Below the pieces are notes generated by a model that saw only the letters and a list, made by a program, of their open reading frames with translations, searched no databases and was not told the origin of the DNA. The position numbers and the translations under genes are program-made. From Paraktedonobacter sp964250225 (lineage in GTDB: Bacteria; Chloroflexota; Ktedonobacteria; Ktedonobacterales; Ktedonobacteraceae): 28,183 nt of DNA. Within the stretch, counting starts at the first letter, position 1. Every line of letters starts with the position of its first letter. Of the stretch, positions 22,559-28,183 are shown in pieces. The DNA is taken from contig CAXUEY010000074.1 of NCBI GenBank assembly GCA_964250225.1, positions 1 through 28,183 of the forward strand, read 5' to 3'.

Positions 22559-22587
22559 AGCATATTTTAGAGTATGCTACAGGACAA
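22559..22587 (-). promoter_or_regulatory. Promoter of the M29 aminopeptidase gene
   Basis: On the - strand TTGTCC (22587-22582), a 17-base spacer and TATGCT (22564-22559) fit a sigma-70 promoter. A second TTGTCC lies 9 bases further upstream and could pair with TACTCT instead. Confidence 0.55.
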
Positions 22588-22614
22588 TAAGGACAACTTA
22601 GAACAAGAAGCAAC

Positions 22615-22666
22615 TTCTCGCTGAACAGGCAAACGATGCTCTGGCAGGTTGCCCGTTCAGCGAGAA
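22615..22666 (-). terminator. Hairpin terminator of the regulator-MFS operon
   Basis: Arms 22615-22626 and 22655-22666 pair over 12 bp; after an A-C mismatch, 22628-22632 pairs with 22649-22653. It starts 8 bases past the stop of the MFS gene. On the - strand it is followed by GTTGCTTCTTGTTCT, a T-rich tail. Confidence 0.75.
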
Positions 22667-22673
22667 CCCGACA

Positions 22674-23990
22674 TCAATGAATAGACACAGGCTCAGCCTC
22701 GCTCTCGGCCACCTCCCCTTCCTGCATGAGCATTACTGATGGCGGGGGTGCTGGCAGGGCAAACCAACCGAAGACGCCCGCCAGCGCGAGCAACAAACCA
22801 CCGCTCAACAGGACCAGGTAGGCTGGCAGCAACGTACCCAGGAAGCCTGCCAGCGCGCTGGAGAGCATACTTGCTCCGAACATCGCAGTGTTGAGCACGG
22901 ACTGCACGCGCCCCATCAAATGGCGCGGCGTGACGCTCATTAACAACGGAGCAAAGCCGATCTCGATCCCGCCCTGCGTTGAACTCATCAGGAGCGTGAT
23001 GACCAACGCCATCACAAACCAGACTTGCAGGGCATAGATCACGAGGCCCAGACCCAGCAGGATTACGCTGCCCGCCAACATACGTCGCGCTGGTACGCGT
23101 TTGGCCAGCAGACCCGCGCCAATCGCTCCAATCAGCATGCCCAGGCCGCCTGTGGCACCCAGATAGCCATACAGACTGGCGCTGGCGTGTAAACGCTGGG
23201 TCACAAAGATGATATCCAGCGCGTTGACCGCGCCAGCCCCGAACATCCCGATCAGCACCAGGATCGTCATGATCAGCAACATACGCGTTTTCAACACAAA
23301 GCCAAAACCTGCGCGCATTTCACGCAAAATCGCTCCCATGCCGCTGGCCGTTTGCACAAGCGAACCGGTCTTGCTCTTGAAGGCCGAGGGCAGCAGGTCC
23401 GCGCTGGGTACCCGCATGCGCCAGAGACATGCGGCTGAGAGCAGATAGGATGCGGCGTTGATGCTCACAGCAATCACTGGCCCAACCAGAAAGTAGAGCG
23501 GCGAAGCCAGCGCCGGACCAAGAATGATCGCCAGCGCGAAGGTCACCTGGCCAATAGACGCGGCCTGCGACTGCTGCTGCTCAGAGACGATGACCTGGAT
23601 CACGGCTGATCTGGCGGGATTGAAGAAACACGAAATCGCCGAGATCAGCAGCACGCTGGTATAAATGGCTGGCAAACGCAACGGACCCGGCGCGAGCAGC
23701 GGCAGCAGCGCGATCACTGTCCTCGTGAGATCAGAGGTAAGCATGGTGCGCAAACGGTGCCAGCGGTCCACGAAGACCCCGGCAAGCGGTCCCAGCACAA
23801 ACATCGGCAGCGCCTGCGCCACCAGCACTCCACTCACAGCCGCCGCTGAGCCACCCAGCGCGAAGACCCAGATCAATAAGGTAGTGCTATAGACAAAATC
23901 GCCCATGCTGGAGATGCCCTGCGCCACCGAGAGCAGCGTGAAGTTGCGATTGATCAGCCAGCCCTTCTTACACGATGGATCTGATATCAT
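22674..23990 (-). CDS. MFS transporter, multidrug-efflux type
   Basis: A protein of 438 residues with about 12 hydrophobic helices and a short acidic tail. The loop after helix 2 has motif A (AGVFVDRWHRLRTM). The N-terminus NRNFTLLSVAQGISSMGDFVYSTTLLIWVF is typical of the MefA/EntS-like efflux branch. The substrate is unknown. It starts 3 bases after the stop of the ArsR-like regulator and has no good ribosome site directly before its ATG (AAGGAAG is too far), so it is probably translated by coupling. It differs from the MFS pump at 1733-3154 in sequence, so it is not a recent duplicate. Its neighbour is likely its local regulator. Confidence 0.9.
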   Translation of the reverse strand: MISDPSCKKGWLINRNFTLLSVAQGISSMGDFVYSTTLLIWVFALGGSAAAVSGVLVAQALPMFVLGPLAGVFVDRWHRLRTMLTSDLTRTVIALLPLLAPGPLRLPAIYTSVLLISAISCFFNPARSAVIQVIVSEQQQSQAASIGQVTFALAIILGPALASPLYFLVGPVIAVSINAASYLLSAACLWRMRVPSADLLPSAFKSKTGSLVQTASGMGAILREMRAGFGFVLKTRMLLIMTILVLIGMFGAGAVNALDIIFVTQRLHASASLYGYLGATGGLGMLIGAIGAGLLAKRVPARRMLAGSVILLGLGLVIYALQVWFVMALVITLLMSSTQGGIEIGFAPLLMSVTPRHLMGRVQSVLNTAMFGASMLSSALAGFLGTLLPAYLVLLSGGLLLALAGVFGWFALPAPPPSVMLMQEGEVAESEAEPVSIH

Positions 23991-23993
23991 ATG

Positions 23994-24818
23994 TTAAACC
24001 TGCGCTTCCTTATGCTGTAAAACAGTCCTGACCTCTGGTGAGGCCGTCAATTTCCCCATCAGTTGAAAAGATTCGACCGTCTCTTCAGCTAACGAGGCGC
24101 TGATATCCTGGGCAAAATGACAAAAACCAATCACATTGATGCGCAAACGCTCCCCCTTTGCGCGATGGGCCAGCAGATCCTTACGCGTAAAGACCATAAC
24201 GCCAATCGTGATAGTTCGGACAATCTTCGCGGAGGAACGAGCCTCTTCCTGCTGCTCCTCGGCTGATGGAGTCGGCGGGTACGTGAGTAGCGAGAGTGCA
24301 ATTTCCCGCTCGCCTTCAATCCCGCGCTTCTCCTCAAACGACTTGAATATCGTACCAAGCTGTTCAAGCAGCGTATTCTGCTCCTCGACGGTCAGATAGA
24401 GATGCGACATGCCCAGGCTGATCCCCTTATCGAGCAGCGACTCCGGTTGAGCTACCGCCTGACGTACCGCCCGCAGATAACCACTCGAAATCTGCTCAAA
24501 CAGCTCTTGCAACATGGCCAGCGTTTCGTTCGAGGGAGCCGTGAGCAACGCCTTGTTCACACTGATGTTATGCGCGATGGGCTGGTAGTATTTCTCCAGA
24601 ATCCCGCCTTTCTCACGCGTCTCCACCAGTTCCAGCAGACCGACGCGCTCCAGTTCGCGCACATGATAATGTACTTTGGCCGGAGCCAGGCCGAGCTGCT
24701 CACCAAGCTGCGTCACCGTCATGGCATGCTTCTCCAGGATATCGATAATGCGTATCCGCAATACATCGGCGATGGCACGCAACTGCTCCACCGTCTCAAT
24801 TTCATAACGCTCTTTCAT
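23994..24818 (-). CDS. ArsR/HTH_20-like winged-helix transcriptional regulator
   Basis: A protein of 274 residues. The first 90 residues form a winged helix: EQLRAIADVLRIRIIDILEKH, TVTQLGEQLGLAPAKVHYHVRELERVGLLELV (recognition helix AKVHYHVREL), then the wing ETREKGGILEKYYQPI. The remaining 180 residues are mostly helical, with no metal-binding Cys set, and probably bind a small ligand. It is the first gene of an operon with the MFS pump, and the TGATC/GATCA dyad over its own -10 box suggests it controls its own promoter. The ATG at 24818 (MKERYE) has AAGGA 8 bases upstream; the ATG at 24839 has no ribosome site. Confidence 0.88.
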   Translation of the reverse strand: MKERYEIETVEQLRAIADVLRIRIIDILEKHAMTVTQLGEQLGLAPAKVHYHVRELERVGLLELVETREKGGILEKYYQPIAHNISVNKALLTAPSNETLAMLQELFEQISSGYLRAVRQAVAQPESLLDKGISLGMSHLYLTVEEQNTLLEQLGTIFKSFEEKRGIEGEREIALSLLTYPPTPSAEEQQEEARSSAKIVRTITIGVMVFTRKDLLAHRAKGERLRINVIGFCHFAQDISASLAEETVESFQLMGKLTASPEVRTVLQHKEAQV

Positions 24819-24846
24819 CGGCAATCCTTTATCATTCAAAAATTTT

Positions 24847-24870
24847 TGATCGTGTAATAATAATAGATCA
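24847..24870 (-). promoter_or_regulatory. Dyad operator candidate at the regulator promoter
   Basis: TGATC (24847-24851) and GATCA (24866-24870) are an inverted repeat spaced by 14 AT-rich bases that include the -10 box. This fits binding by a dimeric winged-helix repressor, most simply the adjacent regulator. Confidence 0.45.
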
Positions 24871-24888
24871 TTAAAATTGGATTGTCAA
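24860..24888 (-). promoter_or_regulatory. Consensus promoter of the regulator-MFS operon
   Basis: On the - strand TTGACA (24888-24883), a 17-base spacer and TATTAT (24865-24860) form a near-perfect sigma-70 promoter. It abuts the truncated end of the M29 pseudogene. Confidence 0.9.
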
Positions 24889-24904
24889 GGAGCTGAGAAA
24901 AATT

Positions 24905-25231
24905 CGATGCAGAATATTGCGCGTGCAGCGCGTATTCTCCTCGGAACTGATCGTGAGCAGAGCTTCATATTCCTCATAGATAAGGCGTTGCAGAGGGGGA
25001 ATATAAGCTAACTGCTCATCAGAAGCCTCCTGCAACACCAGTTCGCGCATACCCGGCAGATTGATAAAGGGTTCGACGTGCGCTCCCACGCGCAGAGCCT
25101 CGCGTACCACTTCGTAGACCAGCGGAGCAGCTTATCGGGCCTGCCATGATAGCCAGGCGATCCCCACGCTGCAGGCTCAAAGAATAATGCACGAGGGTGT
25201 GCGCCATGCGCTGTAAACGAATATCAGTCAT
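24905..25231 (-). pseudogene. Truncated, frameshifted M29 aminopeptidase paralogue
   Basis: The frame from the ATG at 25231 encodes MTDIRLQRMAHTLVHYSLSL, which aligns with MGDLRMQRMADVLVNYSIGV of the intact M29 gene. Around 25128-25134 the homology shifts frame (an extra T or a 2-base loss) and continues in the frame starting MVREALRVGAHVEPF, with EASDEQLAYIPP and EEYE matching the intact protein. Homology stops near ENTR, at about residue 100 of 367. All the metal ligands are missing, so it cannot be an active peptidase. A good ribosome site (GGAAGGAA) and a promoter remain. The broken end lies about 20 bases from the promoter of the downstream regulator. Confidence 0.85.
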
Positions 25232-25347
25232 GTAGAAAATTCCTTCCTTTTATGGTCTATTTTACGGAGAAAATTGTGCAGGTTTGTATCTTTCCACCTG
25301 CCAAACCCATCATCACTACAAGATCTACAACCATTTAGGGCTTCATA

Positions 25348-25362
25348 TGGTAAAAATTGCCA
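25348..25362. promoter_or_regulatory. Operator-like dyad O1
   Basis: TGGTAA-AAA-TTGCCA, an inverted repeat with half-sites TGGTAA and TGGCAA. It lies downstream of the predicted transcription start of the pseudogene promoter (- strand), a typical place for a repressor. Confidence 0.5.
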
Positions 25363-25390
25363 CCTCTCTGGCTCTTTTCATATGCTCATA

Positions 25391-25404
25391 TGGCAATGTT
25401 ACCA
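25391..25404. promoter_or_regulatory. Operator-like dyad O2 on the -10 box
   Basis: TGGCAA-TG-TTACCA, an inverted repeat of the same half-sites, overlaps the -10 box (25401-25396, - strand). Two single half-sites TGGCAA follow at 25430-25435 and 25451-25456, 21 bases apart (two helical turns). Confidence 0.55.
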
Positions 25405-25424
25405 TGTATAACAAATAATGTCAA
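25396..25424 (-). promoter_or_regulatory. Promoter of the M29 pseudogene
   Basis: On the - strand TTGACA (25424-25419), a 17-base spacer and TAACAT (25401-25396) give a good sigma-70 match. The leader would be about 155 bases before the ATG at 25231. Confidence 0.65.
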
Positions 25425-25483
25425 TACTTTGGCAAATTATCTCATACAATTGGCAATATTTTCACACGAGATCGACGGGAAAA

Positions 25484-25520
25484 CACAGGGGGCGTGCCCA
25501 TAATGGACACGCCCCCTGTG
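25484..25520 (-). terminator. Terminator of the marR-clC operon
   Basis: Perfect 13-bp GC-rich arms 25484-25496 and 25508-25520 with an 11-base loop lie 27 bases past the stop of the ClC gene. On the - strand they are followed by TTTTCCC. Confidence 0.88.
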
Positions 25521-25546
25521 CTCTAAGAAGGTAGGAAGAAGTTTAC

Positions 25547-27457
25547 TTATACCTGCTCAAGCTCGCGCTCTGGCTCGGACTCGGCAGTACGCGCGGGTGA
25601 GAAGAGCAGACGCAGATTGAGCACGCGTTCGCGGTGGCGTTCCTCGTCGAGATTGTGTACGCGGGCCTTGAGCAGGTCGCGCAGCGAAATGATCCCAAGC
25701 AGTTGGTCGGGTTGCGCGCGGTCCACCACGGGGAAGCGCGTATAGCCAAATTCCGCCATGCGATAGACGGCAAAGCGCAACGGTTCGTCGGCATAGGCCA
25801 CCACAGGTTGAGCACGCATGACCTCAGCGAGCTGGTACACCTGCGCATCGCTCGCGCTCTCCTGAGCATGCCCATGATTATGCAGCAGCTTTTCCAAATC
25901 CTGGCGCGTGACCACACCGAGCAGACGTTTCTCAGCGTCCAGCACAGGATAGAGGCGCTGGGACTGGCGCTGGAAGGTACTTGTCTCTTCATCGGCCTTG
26001 ACGGTCCTACTCAGCAATTTGCGCAGATCGCCGCCGTTGATCGTCGCGTTCAGAGCCACGACGTTGGTGCGCATGGCCTCGCGCACAAAGAGGATCTCCA
26101 GCGGGTCGGTGGCGTACTCGCGGCTGAGATGATAACCGCGCCGACTAATCTTCTCGGTCAGGATAGAGCGGCGCATGACCAGCGCGACAACGCTATAGGC
26201 CACGATAGTCGTAACCAGCAAGGGCAGGAACATCGTCACGTCGTGCGTCAGCTCAATGGAGAAGACAATAATCGTCAGCGGACAACCAATGACCGCTCCC
26301 AGGGTCGCGGTCATGCTCACCAGCGGCCAGAAGCCGGGGAAGACATGCGGCAGGAAAAGGCTTGCCAGTCCACCCAACGCGCCGCCTACCAGTAGCAAAG
26401 GCGCCAGCACGCCGCCGGATGTGCCGGAACTGAGCGAGATAGCCCAGATGAGCGATTTCACAATCAACAAGCCCAGGATCATCTGCAAGGTGAAGTGGCC
26501 CAGCAGCAATTGATGGATAAGGTCATAGCCAACGCCGAGCGCGGGCGGATAGATGAGACCACCGATACCAATGACCACGCCGCCGATCAGGGGCCACCAC
26601 ATCCAGTGAATGGGCAGCTTGTGGAACACATCCTCGCTGGCATAGATCGAGAGGGTCAGCAGAATCGCCAGCACACCGGCCAGCAGACCCACGAACGCGC
26701 AGGCCAGCAGCGGCGTCACTCCCCAGACCGGCGCGTGCAGAGGTGTAAGGAAAAGGGCGTCGGGACCGAGACCGGGCAGGTAGGAACGCACCATCGTCGC
26801 GACCACGCTGGCCAGCGCCACAGGGATCAGGCTGCGCGGCTTCCACTCAAACAACATCAGCTCTACCGCTAACAAGGTCGCCGCGATAGGGGTGTTAAAG
26901 ATCGCCGCCATGCCACCAGCCGCACCCGCGACCAGCAGGGTTTTGCGTTCAGCACTGGTCAGGTGGAAAAGTTGCGCGATCATCGAGCCAAAGGCGCCAC
27001 CGGTCATAATGATCGGACCCTCAGCGCCGAATGGACCACCGGTCCCAATCGCGATGGCCGAGGCAATCGGCTTGAGTAGTGCCACTTTGGGCTCCACGCG
27101 GCTACCATTCATCAGAATGGCCTCCAGCGCTTCGGGGATGCCATGCCCGCGAATACGCTCCGAGCCGTAGCGCGCAATCAGGCCCACGATAAGCGAGCCA
27201 ACGATTGGAACGGCAATCACCAATATACCAAGCGTATTGTTGGCAGGAGAAGTTAAAGTCCAATCCCAGTGTTGATAAAATGCCAGATTACTAATAAGTG
27301 CGATGAGTCGTAGCAGCAAAAGTGCAATCAGGGCGCTACACGCACCGATACCGATGGCTGCCAGGGAAATCAGTAGTGTGCGTGGGGATAATGTAAAATC
27401 GCCCAGGCGGCCCTGTGCCTCCTGGTGGCCGATTTTACGCCAGATACCAGAGAACAA
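25547..27457 (-). CDS. ClC-family chloride channel/antiporter with two CBS domains
   Basis: A protein of 636 residues. Membrane part about 25-430, then two CBS domains (about 459-525 and 545-600) that usually sense adenine nucleotides. Anion-path motifs: GHGIPE (104-109), GTGGPFGAEGP (138-148, gating Glu E146), GTSGGVLAPLL (345-355). The Ser of the classical GSGIP motif is His here, a known subgroup form. In NTPIAATLLAVELMLFEW the position of the internal proton Glu (E203 of E. coli ClC) appears to be Leu200 next to E199, so proton coupling is uncertain and it may be a channel. The start is TTG at 27457, with AAAGGAG 8 bases upstream. It begins 5 bases after the MarR gene stop, so the two form one operon. 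Confidence 0.93.
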   Translation of the reverse strand: MFSGIWRKIGHQEAQGRLGDFTLSPRTLLISLAAIGIGACSALIALLLLRLIALISNLAFYQHWDWTLTSPANNTLGILVIAVPIVGSLIVGLIARYGSERIRGHGIPEALEAILMNGSRVEPKVALLKPIASAIAIGTGGPFGAEGPIIMTGGAFGSMIAQLFHLTSAERKTLLVAGAAGGMAAIFNTPIAATLLAVELMLFEWKPRSLIPVALASVVATMVRSYLPGLGPDALFLTPLHAPVWGVTPLLACAFVGLLAGVLAILLTLSIYASEDVFHKLPIHWMWWPLIGGVVIGIGGLIYPPALGVGYDLIHQLLLGHFTLQMILGLLIVKSLIWAISLSSGTSGGVLAPLLLVGGALGGLASLFLPHVFPGFWPLVSMTATLGAVIGCPLTIIVFSIELTHDVTMFLPLLVTTIVAYSVVALVMRRSILTEKISRRGYHLSREYATDPLEILFVREAMRTNVVALNATINGGDLRKLLSRTVKADEETSTFQRQSQRLYPVLDAEKRLLGVVTRQDLEKLLHNHGHAQESASDAQVYQLAEVMRAQPVVAYADEPLRFAVYRMAEFGYTRFPVVDRAQPDQLLGIISLRDLLKARVHNLDEERHRERVLNLRLLFSPARTAESEPERELEQV

Positions 27458-27462
27458 AACAA

Positions 27463-27981
27463 TTACTCCTTTATAGGTTTATGTAGAGAAGATTCGCCAA
27501 TAATAGTTTGCAAAGTTCGCACCAGGTCGGGACCGGTTGAGCGCAGTTCTGTGCGGTGCAAGAGCGAGAGCCTGCGCAAGACTTCCTCGCCATGCGCGGT
27601 CAACGTCACCAGCACACGTCGCTGATCCTGCTCGTCGCGGCTGCGCTGCACCAGGTCGCGCTCCACCATGCGGTTCAGCAGCTCCACGGTGCTATGGTGC
27701 TGGATCTTGAGCCGCTCAGCCAGGTCGCTGATCGTGACCTTCTCATGGTCAGAGAACCCCTTGAGCGCCAATAAGAGCTGATGCTGCTGCGGCTCCAGTC
27801 CCACAGCGCGCGCCGCCTGTTCGCTAAACGCCAGGAAGTTGCGCAACTGGTGGCGAAACTCACCCAGCGCCTGGTAATCATGCGCGTTCAAATCAGAGGA
27901 TTCCTCCTTTCCACTCTGGCCACAAGAAAGGGAGTCCAGCGGCTCTCCAGCACGGAAGATAAAGGATTCATTCAAAGTCAT
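27463..27981 (-). CDS. MarR-family transcriptional regulator
   Basis: A protein of 172 residues. After a polar N-terminal extension (1-35), the MarR fold spans about 36-160: helix LGEFRHQLRNFLAFSEQAAR, winged helix VTISDLAERLKIQHHSTVELLNRMVERDLVQR, and wing RDEQDQRRVLVTLTAHGEEVL. It binds DNA as a dimer and is released by small molecules. It is the first gene of an operon with the ClC transporter. A perfect 15-bp palindrome over its own transcription start (27992-28006) suggests autorepression. The ATG at 27981 has AAGG only 3 bases away, a close ribosome site; a later start would cut into the N-terminal extension only. Confidence 0.9.
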   Translation of the reverse strand: MTLNESFIFRAGEPLDSLSCGQSGKEESSDLNAHDYQALGEFRHQLRNFLAFSEQAARAVGLEPQQHQLLLALKGFSDHEKVTISDLAERLKIQHHSTVELLNRMVERDLVQRSRDEQDQRRVLVTLTAHGEEVLRRLSLLHRTELRSTGPDLVRTLQTIIGESSLHKPIKE

Positions 27982-27991
27982 TTCCTTTTTC

Positions 27992-28006
27992 TATCGTATT
28001 ACGATA
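27992..28006. promoter_or_regulatory. MarR operator candidate
   Basis: TATCGTA-T-TACGATA is a perfect 7-1-7 palindrome at about +1 of the promoter at 28009-28037, with the length and symmetry usual for MarR sites. Confidence 0.7.
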
Positions 28007-28008
28007 TA

Positions 28009-28037
28009 ATCTTACCAGAACAGAAAGATGCTGTCAA
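28009..28037 (-). promoter_or_regulatory. Promoter of the marR-clC operon
   Basis: On the - strand TTGACA (28037-28032), a 17-base spacer and TAAGAT (28014-28009) match sigma-70. Transcription would start near 28002, inside the palindrome. Confidence 0.85.
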
Positions 28038-28147
28038 GCGGCTATGACCCCTGGCTCAGCGGGAAAAGGTGCCGCTGGCCAGCATCACAGAGAAGGCGCT
28101 GGGACGCGCCTCCCACCTTGTCTCACACGAGTAATACCGCTCGCTTG

Positions 28148-28176
28148 TTGACAGGACGTGTATACTAGGATATAGA
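28148..28176 (+). promoter_or_regulatory. Promoter for a gene beyond the right edge
   Basis: TTGACA (28148-28153), a 17-base spacer and TATAGA (28171-28176) form a good sigma-70 promoter directed out of the window. 28038-28147 between the divergent promoters holds short GC-rich inverted repeats (AGGCGC/GCGCCT) but no gene. Confidence 0.8.
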
Positions 28177-28183
28177 GATACAA

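Larger units (their letters stand above)
25232..25483. other. AT-rich control region upstream of the M29 pseudogene
   Basis: No gene is seen. The region carries a - strand promoter (25424-25396), four TGGCAA-type sites (25348-25456), repeated CATATG, and an inverted structure near 25278-25307 (GCAGG with CCTGC, overlapping GGTTTG with CAAACC) that would lie in the mRNA leader. It is more AT-rich than the neighbouring genes. Confidence 0.6.

Overview
The window looks like chromosomal DNA of a spore-forming, soil-type Chloroflexota bacterium, most likely the Ktedonobacteria (Ktedonobacter/Dictyobacter-like). This is an inference from gene content, not from a marker gene. The clues are ECF sigma factors paired with membrane-anchored beta-propeller proteins, a primary-like accessory sigma-70 factor, an SCO6745-family protein, a DUF5679 zinc ribbon, and an HTH regulator paired with an MFS pump. 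I see no rRNA, tRNA, CRISPR array, insertion sequence or phage gene.

Layout. 1-667 is the 3' end of a secreted SH3-like protein. 739-1664 has no convincing gene but ends in a strong + strand terminator. 1733-3154 (-) is an MFS efflux pump. 3594-6982 (+) is a four-gene signalling cluster: a CheY-like receiver, an 82-residue helical protein, a membrane-anchored jelly-roll protein and a membrane-anchored PP2C phosphatase. 7508-8638 (+) is a group-2-like sigma-70 factor, 8989-10233 (+) a WecA/MraY-type sugar-phosphate transferase, and 10340-11227 (+) an SCO6745-family protein. 11432-15738 (-) holds two paralogous operons, each an ECF sigma factor overlapping a receptor with a cytoplasmic head, one membrane helix and an extracellular beta-propeller (WD40 in one, PQQ-like in the other). 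Then come a DnaJ-type zinc-cluster protein (15901-17568, -) and an M24 peptidase (17702-18883, -), divergent from an alpha/beta hydrolase-DUF5679 fusion (19030-20517, +). GreA follows with a long leader (20833-21348, +), then an M29 aminopeptidase (21418-22521, -). An ArsR-like regulator and MFS pump form one operon (22674-24818, -), behind a truncated, frameshifted M29 paralogue (about 24905-25231, -). Last are a ClC channel/antiporter and its MarR regulator (25547-27981, -), and a + promoter at the right edge.

Together these genes read environmental signals into transcription (receiver, PP2C, three sigma factors, MarR and ArsR regulators, GreA), plus transport and peptide turnover. The most interesting observations are: (1) the twin sigma/propeller operons share an ungapped cytoplasmic motif and may define an anti-sigma-like domain with exchangeable sensors; (2) three genes (receiver, PP2C, ECF sigma) each have a 39-40 bp tandem duplication at the translation start region, two of which create tiny upstream ORFs; (3) the dead aminopeptidase keeps a promoter studded with TGGCAA/TTACCA operator-like sites; (4) a relic WD40 blade lies beyond the stop of the intact WD40 gene; (5) the greA leader carries a possible attenuator.
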